Shown: positions 39,359 to 46,775 of the stretch, piece by piece
How the letters are laid out: each line of letters starts with the position of its first letter
Position numbering within the stretch: the stretch's first letter is position 1
Assembly (NCBI RefSeq): GCF_020687685.1
Contig: NZ_JAJEWM010000001.1
Coordinates: forward strand, 1,674,001 to 1,738,000
Length of the DNA stretch: 64,000 nucleotides
Reading direction: 5' to 3'
Source of the DNA: Tessaracoccus sp. OS52
GTDB taxonomy: Bacteria; Actinomycetota; Actinomycetes; Propionibacteriales; Propionibacteriaceae
The notes under the pieces: model-generated
Seen by the model: the letters and a program-made list of their open reading frames with translations, nothing else
Databases searched by the model: none
Told to the model about the DNA's origin: nothing
Position numbers and translations under genes: made by a program

Positions 39359-40273
39359 TCAAGGAATCTGTTGGCGAGCCGCGTCCAGCAGCACGGGTGT
39401 GGCCACTTCCCGCAGCCCGGGCACGACCCAGGGACCCCGGACTTCCGGCTGCTTCCCAGAAGTATCGACGAGCACCGCGCCCACTATTGCGCCCCTGGAA
39501 AGCAGGACCCGAGCGCTGGGAAGCAACGACTCCACGCGGTCGATGTCGAATTCCTTCTCTCCCGTGGCGTACTGCTGGGCCTTGATGAATGCCTTGAGCG
39601 CAGCCGCACCCTCCGTCGGCTCCGGGCCGCGGACGTGGCTCGGAAGACCGATGAAATGGCGCCTGACGGCTTCGCGGTTCCGCAGTCGGGCCACCGGCCC
39701 CTCCCACAGCTCTCGCACCTTCGCGATCGTGGTGGCTTGATCGCCGGAGTTGTCGATCACCCAGTCCGCCGCATCCAGACGGTCGGTCCTCGGGGCCTGC
39801 GCCTTCACCCGCGCCTGCGCCTGCTGGGTGGTCAACCCACTGCGGTGCATCAGCCGTGAGACCTGTACCTCCACCGGAACGTCCACCACCACCACGGCGT
39901 CGAAGTTCACGTGCTGGCCCGTCTCCACCAACAGGGGAATCACCTGGACCACCACCGCGCCCGGCGGTGCTGCCTCCTCCAACTCCGCCGCACGTCGCCG
40001 CACCAAGGGATGCACGATGGCATTCAGGTCCTCGCGCGCCGCGTCGTCGGAGAACACCATGCCGCCCAGCTTCGGGCGGTCAAGGGAGCCGTCACCCCGG
40101 AGCACACCCTTCCCGAACCGTCGCTCGATCTCGCCCAGGCCCTGGGTGCCGACCTGGACGACCTCCCGGGCGAGCACGTCGGAGTCGATCACCACGGCGC
40201 CGAGCTCGGCGAGTGCGTCGGACACCAAGGTCTTGCCGGAGGCGATCCCGCCTGTGAGTGCGATTCGGACCAT
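39359..40273 (-). CDS. coaE: dephospho-CoA kinase with an unrecognised C-terminal extension
   Basis: 304 residues; CoaE is normally ~200. The kinase core (1-~195) has P-loop LTGGIASGKT (6-15), DSDVLAREVV (30-39) and LLVETG lid region, and phosphorylates dephospho-CoA, the last step of CoA synthesis. Residues ~196-304 (GLPSHVRGPEP ... VPGLREVATPVLLDAARQ) are not the GrpB domain fused to CoaE in mycobacteria as far as I can see. ATG 40271-40273 follows TATTCT by 7 bases (leaderless type). Downstream of rpsA on the same strand but after a terminator. Confidence 0.92.
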   Translation of the reverse strand: MVRIALTGGIASGKTLVSDALAELGAVVIDSDVLAREVVQVGTQGLGEIERRFGKGVLRGDGSLDRPKLGGMVFSDDAAREDLNAIVHPLVRRRAAELEEAAPPGAVVVQVIPLLVETGQHVNFDAVVVVDVPVEVQVSRLMHRSGLTTQQAQARVKAQAPRTDRLDAADWVIDNSGDQATTIAKVRELWEGPVARLRNREAVRRHFIGLPSHVRGPEPTEGAAALKAFIKAQQYATGEKEFDIDRVESLLPSARVLLSRGAIVGAVLVDTSGKQPEVRGPWVVPGLREVATPVLLDAARQQIP

Positions 40274-40280
40274 GAACCGA

Positions 40281-40286
40281 AGAATA
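40281..40286 (-). promoter_or_regulatory. -10 box of coaE
   Basis: TATTCT on the minus strand, 7 bases before the coaE ATG. Confidence 0.45.
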
Positions 40287-40310
40287 GCGACCGCAGCCCG
40301 GGGCAACGAA

Positions 40311-40346
40311 AGCGCCGCTCCCCCACCAAGGTGGAGGAGCGGCGCT
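40311..40346 (-). terminator. terminator after rpsA
   Basis: 11-bp stem AGCGCCGCTCC / GGAGCGGCGCT with a 14-base loop, followed on the minus strand by TTTCGTTG. Confidence 0.7.
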
Positions 40347-40364
40347 CAGTGCTTGCGGCCGGGC

Positions 40365-41813
40365 TCAGATCCCGCCGGTCAGCTTCTCGCGAAGCGCCTG
40401 CAGGGCCTCGTCGGAGGCGAGGGAACCTTCGCCCTCGTCCTCGACAGTGGCAGAGGTGAAACCGGTGGCGGCGGTGACGGAAGCGTCGCGGTCAGCGGAC
40501 TCGGCGTCCTCGACCTGCTTCTTGTGGGCTTCCCAACGCGCCTGGGCCTCGGCGTACTGGCGCTCCCAGGCCTGACGCTGCTCGTCGTAGCCTTCCTTCC
40601 ACTCGTTGGTCTCCGGATCGAAGCCCTCGGGGTAGATGTAGTTGCCCTGCTCGTCGTAGCTGGCGGTCATGCCGTACAGCGACGGGTCGAAGTCGTCCGC
40701 GGCGACGTCGACACCCTCGTTGGCCTGCTTGAGCGAGAGGGAGACTCGGCGGCGCTCCAGGTCGATGTCGATGACCTTGACCATCACCTCGTCACCCACG
40801 GAGACAACCTGCTCGGGGATCTCGACGTGACGCTCGGCCAGCTCGGAGACGTGGACGAGTCCCTCGATGCCGTCACCGACGCGGACGAAGGCACCGAACG
40901 GAACCAGCTTGGTGACCTTTCCGGGCACGATCTGGCCGATCTGGTGCAGACGCGCGAAGGTCTGCCACGGGTCTTCCTGGGTGGCCTTGAGGGACAGGGA
41001 GACACGCTCGCGGTCCATGTCCACCTCGAGCACCTCGACAGTGACGGGCATCCCGACCTCGACGACCTCGTTGGGGTGGTCGATGTGCTTCCAGGAAAGC
41101 TCGGAGACGTGCACGAGGCCGTCCACTCCACCAAGGTCGACGAAGGCGCCGAAGTTGACGATGGAGGACACGACACCCTTGCGGATCTGGCCCTTCTGGA
41201 GCTGGGTGAGGAACGTCTGGCGGACCTCGGACTGCGTCTGCTCGAGCCAGGCACGGCGGGACAGAACCACGTTGTTGCGGTTCTTGTCGAGCTCGATGAT
41301 CTTGGCCTCGAGCTCCATGCCCACGTAGGGCTGCAGGTCGCGGACGCGACGCATCTCGACGAGCGAGGCGGGGAGGAAGCCGCGAAGACCGATGTCGACG
41401 ATGAGGCCGCCCTTGACAACCTCGATGACGGTGCCGGAAACGACTCCGTCCTCTTCCTTGATCTTCTCGATCGTGCCCCAGGCGCGCTCGTACTGGGCGC
41501 GCTTCTTGGACAGGATCAGCCGACCCTCCTTGTCCTCCTTCTGCTGGACTAGCGCCTCGATCTCATCACCGACGCTGACCACGTCGAAGGGGTCGACATC
41601 GTGCTTGATGGAGAGTTCCTTGGAAGGAATGACGCCTTCGGTCTTGTAACCGATGTCGAGGAGGACTTCGTCCCTGTCGACCTTGACGACGGTGCCGGAC
41701 ACGATGTCGCCGTCGTTGAAGTACTTGATGGTGGCGTCAACGGCAGCCATGAAGGCTTCCGGGGTGCCAAAGTCGTCGACTGCAACAGCCGAGGCCTCAA
41801 TGGAGGAGGTCAT
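40365..41813 (-). CDS. rpsA: 30S ribosomal protein S1
   Basis: 482 residues with four S1 RNA-binding repeats, e.g. VVSGTVIEVVKGGLIVDIG (repeat 2), VSSIVNFGAFVDLGGVDGLV (3), VTKLVPFGAFVRVGDGIEGL (4), then an acidic low-complexity tail (~375-482, many Q/E/Y). This is the shorter actinobacterial form. It helps mRNA capture on the 30S subunit. GGAG lies 10 bases before the ATG. Promoter at 41943-41971 and a ~120-base leader with alternative pairings. Confidence 0.95.
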   Translation of the reverse strand: MTSSIEASAVAVDDFGTPEAFMAAVDATIKYFNDGDIVSGTVVKVDRDEVLLDIGYKTEGVIPSKELSIKHDVDPFDVVSVGDEIEALVQQKEDKEGRLILSKKRAQYERAWGTIEKIKEEDGVVSGTVIEVVKGGLIVDIGLRGFLPASLVEMRRVRDLQPYVGMELEAKIIELDKNRNNVVLSRRAWLEQTQSEVRQTFLTQLQKGQIRKGVVSSIVNFGAFVDLGGVDGLVHVSELSWKHIDHPNEVVEVGMPVTVEVLEVDMDRERVSLSLKATQEDPWQTFARLHQIGQIVPGKVTKLVPFGAFVRVGDGIEGLVHVSELAERHVEIPEQVVSVGDEVMVKVIDIDLERRRVSLSLKQANEGVDVAADDFDPSLYGMTASYDEQGNYIYPEGFDPETNEWKEGYDEQRQAWERQYAEAQARWEAHKKQVEDAESADRDASVTAATGFTSATVEDEGEGSLASDEALQALREKLTGGI

Positions 41814-41935
41814 GTAGGTTGGGCTCCGAAATTTTCGTAAGGCGCGATGTGCCTTGTCGTAGGAGCCAACCGGGAATGCAGCGGGGACTTACGACGCGCC
41901 ACCCCACTCCGTCCGAGGGTGGGCAGGTCACAGCG
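41814..41935 (-). promoter_or_regulatory. rpsA mRNA leader with mutually exclusive pairings
   Basis: About 120 bases. The minus-strand element GTCGTAAG (plus 41888-41895) can pair through GTCGTA with TACGAC (plus 41856-41861) or through CGTAAG with CTTACG (plus 41836-41841); the second partner lies ~10 bases from the GGAG ribosome site (plus 41824-41827). The two pairings exclude each other. Function unknown; autoregulation by S1 is a guess. Confidence 0.35.
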
Positions 41936-41942
41936 CCTCCCT

Positions 41943-41971
41943 AGCCTAGCCCCGGCCGCAACCTCGGTCAA
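41943..41971 (-). promoter_or_regulatory. rpsA promoter
   Basis: TTGACC (-35, plus 41966-41971), exact 17-base spacer, TAGGCT (-10, plus 41943-41948) on the minus strand. Confidence 0.7.
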
Positions 41972-42003
41972 ACGGTGTCCATGCTGCGGGTAGGCTGCTG
42001 GCC

Positions 42004-42753
42004 GTGAGTGATTCCACAGTTGCCCGACGCGGCAGGAAACCACGCTGGCCGGCGCTCGCCGTGGTTGTCGCGGTGATCGTGGTGCTGTCGCTGTCGGTCT
42101 GGTGGGTAACCCGGCCCCGGGAGACGGCGGTCGCCCCCACCCCCACCCCCTCGACCGTCGCGGCGTCCCCGAGCCCCACGCAGGCCACCTCGAGCGCGCC
42201 CGCGACGTCGGCCGCCCCGAAGCCGATCACCGTGTCGTCCGCCCCCAGCGCCTTCGCCGGCTGTGACGCCATCGACGAGCAGGGCTTCGTCCCGACGTCG
42301 TTCGAGATGCAGAACCCCCCGGCCCAGGAACCCGTCCTCAGCCTCGGTCGGGACGCGGACGGCAACATCGCCGCTCCCCCGCCCGACGCCGCCCGGACCG
42401 CCTCCTGGTGGAACGAGGGACCGCGCCCGGGTTCCGACGCGGGCAAGGTTGTGCTGTCCATCCACACGTACCGCAACGGTGGCGCACTGGGCAATGAGAT
42501 GTATGCCAACGGTGAGGCTCAACTGGAGGCAGGAGATCTCATCCGCCTCAAGGGCGCCGATGGCCGAACCGCCTGCTACGAGTTCGTCGAGGCGAAGAAG
42601 GTGTGGGTCGAGGACTACGATCCCAACTCCGATGTCATGGTCGATTACGCAGGGGATCCGGAGCTGGCCATCGTCATCTGCTGGGACTTCGACCGCAGCA
42701 CCGAGATCTGGGAGTCCCGGATCTTCTTCTACGGCAAGCCCGTCTCTGCCTGA
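42004..42753 (+). CDS. sortase-like protein (class F type), orphan
   Basis: 249 residues. N-terminal helix (~16-34), a proline/serine/threonine-rich linker (~40-85), then a sortase-like domain with the putative catalytic set H154 (LSIHTYRNGGALGNE), C226 (AIVICWDF) and R239 (WESRIFFYG). The order His-Cys-Arg and the strand contexts fit a class F sortase anchored by its N-terminus. No LPXTG-type substrate gene is adjacent. GTG start with TAGGCT 7 bases upstream (leaderless type). Could be a divergent sortase fold with a different substrate. Confidence 0.7.
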   Translation: MSDSTVARRGRKPRWPALAVVVAVIVVLSLSVWWVTRPRETAVAPTPTPSTVAASPSPTQATSSAPATSAAPKPITVSSAPSAFAGCDAIDEQGFVPTSFEMQNPPAQEPVLSLGRDADGNIAAPPPDAARTASWWNEGPRPGSDAGKVVLSIHTYRNGGALGNEMYANGEAQLEAGDLIRLKGADGRTACYEFVEAKKVWVEDYDPNSDVMVDYAGDPELAIVICWDFDRSTEIWESRIFFYGKPVSA

Positions 42754-42799
42754 CCTCGGCGCGGCGTCCTGAGCGCTGAGCCTGTCCTGTGCCGAGGGA

Positions 42800-45475
42800 T
42801 CAGTGCGCCGCGTCGAACCAGGACTCGCCAACGCCGATGGACACCTCCAGCGGGACATCCAACTCGAGCGCCCCGGCCATGTTCGACCTGACCAACTCCG
42901 CGACGGTCTCCTGTTCCCCGGGGGCGATCTCCAGCACCAGTTCATCGTGCACCTGCAGCAGCATCCGGCTGGCGAGCCGAGCCTCATCGAGGGCTCGTCC
43001 GACGTTTATCATCGCGACCTTGATGATGTCCGCGGCGGAACCCTGGATCGGGGAGTTCAAGGCGGCCCGCTCGGCCATCTCCCGGCGCTGCCGGTTGGAG
43101 GAGGTGAGGTCGGGCAGGTATCTGCGCCGACCCAGCATCGTGGAGGTGTAGCCCAGCGACCGTGCCTCCGAGACCACGTCGGCCAGATAATCGCGTACGC
43201 CACCCACCCGGGAGAAGTAGTCCTCCATCAGCGTCTTCGCCTCCGGTACGGAGATCTTGAGCTGGTTCGAGAGCCCGAAGGCGCTGAGCCCATAGGCGAG
43301 TCCATAGTTCATCGCCTTGATCTTCGCGCGCATCTCGCCGTCGACCTCGTCGGGCGCCACGTTGAAGACCTTGGCCGCCATCTCGTTGTGGAAGTCCCGA
43401 CTGGAGCGGAAGGCGGCACCCAGCCCCGCGTCGCCGCTGAGGTGCGCCATGATGCGCATCTCGATCTGCGAGTAGTCCGCCGTCATCAGCGCATCGAACC
43501 CCGGGCCCGGCACGAACGCCCGACGGATCCGACGGCCGAGCGACGTGCGGATCGGGATGTTCTGGAGGTTCGGGTCCGTGGAGGACAGCCGCCCGGTGGC
43601 CGCGATGGTCTGCACGTAGTTGGTGTGGATCCTGCCGTCCGGCTGCACGGAGGCGAGCAACCCGTAGACCGTCTGCCGGAGCCGGATCCGGTCCCGGTGC
43701 TCGAGAAGGTGCCCCAGGAAGGGGTGCTCGGTCTTGGCGAACAGCCCCTCGAGCGCATCGGCATCGGTGGTGTAGCCGGACTTGGTCTTGCGGGTCTTGG
43801 GCATGCCCAGTTCCTCGAACAGCACGGTCTGGAGCTGCTTGGGTGAGCCGAGGTTCACGCTGTGCCCGAGAACATCGAAGGCCGCCTGCTGTGCCTGGTG
43901 AACGGCCTTGTCGAACTCGTCGCGGAGTTCCTCGAGCCGGTCCACGTCCACGGCGACCCCCACCCGCTCCGCCACCGCGAGCGTTCGCTGCAGGGGCAGT
44001 TCCACCTCCCGCAGGAGGTCTTCCGCGTCCCGTTCGGCCAGTTCGGAGCGCAGCGCCTCAGCGAGGTCAAGCACCACCCTGGCGCGCAGCATGGCGTCCC
44101 CTGCGGCCTGGTCCTGGTCCTCATCGAAGTCCAGCGCGAGCTGGGCGTCGTCGGAATCCTTCGCCTCCGCCGCGAGTTCGCGCTTGAGGTAGCGCAGCAC
44201 CAGGTCGGCGAGGTCGAAGGTGCGCTGGTCCGGCCGCAGCAGGTAGGCCGCCAGCAAGGTGTCGAACGCGACCCCGCGCAGGTCCCAGCCCCGGGCCCAG
44301 ACCGCCAGAGTGGGCCCCTTCGCCTCGTGGATCACCTTGCGCGGCTCCGGGTCGGCGAACCAGTCGGCCAGGGCGGCGTCGTCATCGGGTGTCAGTCCGG
44401 CCACGTCGACGTAGGCGCCGGCTCCGTCCGAACCGGCCAGTGCGATACCGGTCAGGTCCCCGGTTCCGGCAGCCCACGACCCGACGAAGTGCACCCCGGT
44501 CAGATCCTGCGCGTGCTCGGCCAGCCAGGGCCTGAGCTGGTCGGCGGCCAGGACGTCTCCCGACACCTCGAAGCCCTCCTCGCTGACCGGCTCACCCGGT
44601 GCGAGTTCCAGCAGACGTTCCCGCAGCACCCTGAACTCGAGAGCGTCGAAGAGTTCGTGCACACGTTCACGGTCCCAGTCCCTGCGCTTCATCTCCGCCG
44701 GCGCGATGGGGAGCTCCAGGTCGCGCACCAGCGCGTTCAACCGCCGGTTGCGTCGGACGTCTTCCAGGTGGTCACGCAGCGACTCCCCCGCCTTGCCCTT
44801 GATCTGCTCCGCGCGGGACAGGATGTTGTCCAGACCGCCGAACTCCAGGATCCACTTGGCAGCGGTCTTGGGGCCGACTCCGGGAACGCCCGGGAGGTTG
44901 TCGCTTGTCTCCCCCACCAACGCGGCGAGTTCCGGATAACTCGCGGGCGGGACCAGGTACTTCTCCTCGACGGTCTGCGGCGTCATCCGCGCCAGGTCCG
45001 AGACACCCTTTCGCGGGTAGAGGAGCGTCACGTCCTCGTCGACCAGCTGCATGGCGTCCCTGTCACCGCTGCAGATGAACACCTTGAAACCGTCGGCCGA
45101 GGCCTGGGTGGACAGCGTCGCGATGATGTCGTCGGCCTCGTAGCCGGGCTTCTCAAGGTACGGGATGTTCAGGGCGTCGAGGACATCCTTGATCAGTGCG
45201 ACCTGACCCTTGAACTGCTCCGGTGAAGTGGACCGGTTGGCCTTGTACTCCGGATAGGACTCCGTACGGAAAGACTCGCGCGAGACGTCGAACGCCACCG
45301 CGAGGTGGGTGGGCTCCTCGTCCCGCAAGACGTTGATCAGCATCGAGGTGAACCCGAAAACGGCGTTGGTGTGCTGTCCCGTCTGGGTGGCGAAGTTCTC
45401 CACCGGGAGTGCGAAGAACGCGCGGTAGGCCACGGAGTGGCCGTCGATCAGGAGTAGGCGGGGCTTGTCAGTCAC
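42800..45475 (-). CDS. polA: DNA polymerase I
   Basis: 891 residues. N-terminal 5'-3' exonuclease (LLIDGHSVAYRAFFAL start, GYEADDIIAT, GVPGVGPKTAA), a central 3'-5' exonuclease-like domain that lacks the DxE metal motif (FVGSWAAGTGDLTG where E. coli has a DTET), and a polymerase domain with DYSQIEMRIMAHLSGD and VHDELVLEI. So it should be active in repair and primer removal but not proofreading, as in other actinobacteria. GTG start at 45475 with TAGAGT 7 bases upstream; divergent from the thioesterase. Confidence 0.95.
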   Translation of the reverse strand: MTDKPRLLLIDGHSVAYRAFFALPVENFATQTGQHTNAVFGFTSMLINVLRDEEPTHLAVAFDVSRESFRTESYPEYKANRSTSPEQFKGQVALIKDVLDALNIPYLEKPGYEADDIIATLSTQASADGFKVFICSGDRDAMQLVDEDVTLLYPRKGVSDLARMTPQTVEEKYLVPPASYPELAALVGETSDNLPGVPGVGPKTAAKWILEFGGLDNILSRAEQIKGKAGESLRDHLEDVRRNRRLNALVRDLELPIAPAEMKRRDWDRERVHELFDALEFRVLRERLLELAPGEPVSEEGFEVSGDVLAADQLRPWLAEHAQDLTGVHFVGSWAAGTGDLTGIALAGSDGAGAYVDVAGLTPDDDAALADWFADPEPRKVIHEAKGPTLAVWARGWDLRGVAFDTLLAAYLLRPDQRTFDLADLVLRYLKRELAAEAKDSDDAQLALDFDEDQDQAAGDAMLRARVVLDLAEALRSELAERDAEDLLREVELPLQRTLAVAERVGVAVDVDRLEELRDEFDKAVHQAQQAAFDVLGHSVNLGSPKQLQTVLFEELGMPKTRKTKSGYTTDADALEGLFAKTEHPFLGHLLEHRDRIRLRQTVYGLLASVQPDGRIHTNYVQTIAATGRLSSTDPNLQNIPIRTSLGRRIRRAFVPGPGFDALMTADYSQIEMRIMAHLSGDAGLGAAFRSSRDFHNEMAAKVFNVAPDEVDGEMRAKIKAMNYGLAYGLSAFGLSNQLKISVPEAKTLMEDYFSRVGGVRDYLADVVSEARSLGYTSTMLGRRRYLPDLTSSNRQRREMAERAALNSPIQGSAADIIKVAMINVGRALDEARLASRMLLQVHDELVLEIAPGEQETVAELVRSNMAGALELDVPLEVSIGVGESWFDAAH

Positions 45476-45482
45476 GGCGTCG

Positions 45483-45492
45483 ACTCTACAGT
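45483..45492. promoter_or_regulatory. overlapping divergent -10 boxes of polA and thioesterase
   Basis: ACTCTACAGT: plus-strand TACAGT (45487-45492) lies 6 bases before the ATG at 45499; minus-strand TAGAGT (plus 45483-45488) lies 7 bases before the polA GTG at 45475. The boxes share the central TA. Confidence 0.6.
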
Positions 45493-45498
45493 TGGCCC

Positions 45499-45906
45499 AT
45501 GACAACTGCTGGCATCCCCGAGTGGGCCGTGGACCTGAGGTCGGAACTGCACGAACGCATGGGCCTGGAGATCACTCACCTGGCGGCGGAACGCGTGGTG
45601 GGCTCCATGCCGGTGGCCGGCAACCGCCAGCCGATGGGGCTCCTGCATGGCGGCGCTTCGGGGGTCATGATCGAGGGTCTGGCTTCGATGGGAGCGATCG
45701 CCCATGCCCGGGGGCACGGCAGGGGCGCCGTGGGAGTGGATCTCAATGTCACCCACATCCGCGGGGTCCGCGAGGGGCGGGTGACCGGGGTGGCGACGCC
45801 CGTCCATCTGGGCTCCCGGATCGCCGTCTACGAGGTCGAGATCACCGACGAGCAGGGCCGGCGCACGGCGCTGGGCCGCCTGACCTGCCACCTCATCGAT
45901 GGCTGA
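45499..45906 (+). CDS. hotdog-fold thioesterase (PaaI/MenI-like)
   Basis: 135 residues, single hotdog domain: core motif MGLLHGGASGVMIEGLASMGA (~44-64, given as a region) contains the HGG turn and catalytic glutamate; GVDLNVTHIRG and LTCHLI complete the fold. It should hydrolyse an acyl-CoA; DHNA-CoA (menaquinone synthesis) or phenylacetyl-type substrates are both possible. Divergent from polA with start codons only 23 bases apart; leaderless arrangement. Its 3' end lies 15 bases from convergent pdtaR. Confidence 0.88.
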   Translation: MTTAGIPEWAVDLRSELHERMGLEITHLAAERVVGSMPVAGNRQPMGLLHGGASGVMIEGLASMGAIAHARGHGRGAVGVDLNVTHIRGVREGRVTGVATPVHLGSRIAVYEVEITDEQGRRTALGRLTCHLIDG

Positions 45907-45921
45907 GGCTTGACCCGGCTG

Positions 45922-46509
45922 CTACTTCTTCTTGTGGCTGATGACGCCCTCGGCGACCTCGCGCATCGACTTGCGCAGGTCCATGGCGGTCTTCTGGATC
46001 CACCGGAAGGCCTCCGGCTCGGTCAGTCCCAGGCTCTCCTGCAGGATGCCCTTTGCCTGGTCGATGATCTTGCGCGACTCGAACCGGTCCTCCAGGGAAG
46101 CGAGTTCTTCCTCGATGGCCTTGATCTCGGCGAACCTGCCGATGGCGATCTCGATGGCCGGGATCACGTCGGAGGCGTCGAACGGCTTCACGACGTAGGC
46201 CATGGCACCGGCGTCGCGGGCACGCTCAACCAGGTCTCGCTGGCTGAAGGCGGTCAGCATCACGATGGGGGCGATCCGCTCCTCGGCGATGATCTCGGCG
46301 GCCGTGATGCCGTCCATCTTGGGCATCTTGACATCCATGATCACGAGGTCCGGCTCGAGCTCGCGGGCCAGTCGGACGGCCTCTTCGCCGTCGGCTGCCT
46401 GCCCGGTGACCTCGAAACCCTCATCCGTCAGCAACTCGACGAGGTCAAGGCGGATCAGCGCCTCGTCCTCGGCAACCAGAACCTTGGTCGGGCTCTTCTC
46501 GTCCGGCAT
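45922..46509 (-). CDS. pdtaR: PdtaR, ANTAR-domain response regulator
   Basis: 195 residues: receiver domain with D15/E14 acidic pocket (VLVAEDEAL), phospho-acceptor D59 (VIMDVKMPK), LTAF and VVKPF switch residues; C-terminal ANTAR RNA-binding domain (ESRKIIDQAKGILQESLGL). With the PdtaS kinase it controls transcription antitermination in mycobacteria; no pdtaS is in the window. ATG 46507-46509 has GAGG 7 bases upstream. -10 TAGTAT at 46568-46573. Confidence 0.95.
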   Translation of the reverse strand: MPDEKSPTKVLVAEDEALIRLDLVELLTDEGFEVTGQAADGEEAVRLARELEPDLVIMDVKMPKMDGITAAEIIAEERIAPIVMLTAFSQRDLVERARDAGAMAYVVKPFDASDVIPAIEIAIGRFAEIKAIEEELASLEDRFESRKIIDQAKGILQESLGLTEPEAFRWIQKTAMDLRKSMREVAEGVISHKKK

Positions 46510-46567
46510 CAATCGCCTCATTCTTCGATTCGTCAGGGGTGCGGCACACTCGGCGTGCAGCCACCCA

Positions 46568-46573
46568 ATACTA
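46568..46573 (-). promoter_or_regulatory. -10 box of pdtaR
   Basis: TAGTAT on the minus strand, giving a leader of about 50 bases that carries a GAGG ribosome site; no good -35. Confidence 0.4.
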
Positions 46574-46604
46574 GCGCGCCGCCGCAGATGGGGCGCCACG
46601 CCCG

Positions 46605-46617
46605 ATTGTGGCACAAT
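46605..46617. repeat. perfect palindrome upstream of tRNA-Leu
   Basis: ATTGTG-G-CACAAT, 6-bp arms with a single central base, 15 bases before the tRNA. It covers the likely tRNA -10 region (CACAAT). Confidence 0.5.
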
Positions 46618-46631
46618 GTTGGGGCGCCCAC

Positions 46632-46714
46632 GCCCGGGTGGCGGAATGGTATACGCGGACGGCTCAAACCCGTCTGGCCGCGAGGCCTTGGGGGTTCGAA
46701 TCCCCTCCTGGGTA
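46632..46714 (+). tRNA. tRNA-Leu (anticodon CAA)
   Basis: 83 bases. Acceptor arm GCCCGGG / CCTGGGT with two G-T pairs and discriminator A; D-arm with TGGCGGAATGGTATACGC; anticodon stem GACGG/CCGTC with loop CTCAAAC giving CAA, which reads UUG leucine codons; long class II variable arm; T-arm GGGG-TTCGAAT-CCCC. The 3' CCA is not encoded. A hairpin terminator follows 14 bases later. Confidence 0.97.
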
Positions 46715-46728
46715 CGCAATGCAAGACA

Positions 46729-46760
46729 AGAAGGGGGCCGCCTGCAGGCGGCCCCCTTCT
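46729..46760. terminator. bidirectional terminator between tRNA-Leu and pyk
   Basis: Perfect 14-bp stem AGAAGGGGGCCGCC / GGCGGCCCCCTTCT with TGCA loop. Confidence 0.85.
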
Positions 46761-46775
46761 GCCATCTCGTCCTGC

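Noticed and set aside
41810-42043. Short minus-strand frame in the rpsA leader (77 codons)
   Set aside because: It spans the rpsA promoter and leader and overlaps the sortase-like gene; no ribosome site or recognisable sequence.
42754-42799. CCTCGGC / GCCGAGG inverted repeat with GAGCCTGTC between, resembling a REP-like element or terminator
   Set aside because: Arms are only 7 bp with a 30-base loop and there is one copy in the window, so neither terminator nor repeat is supported.
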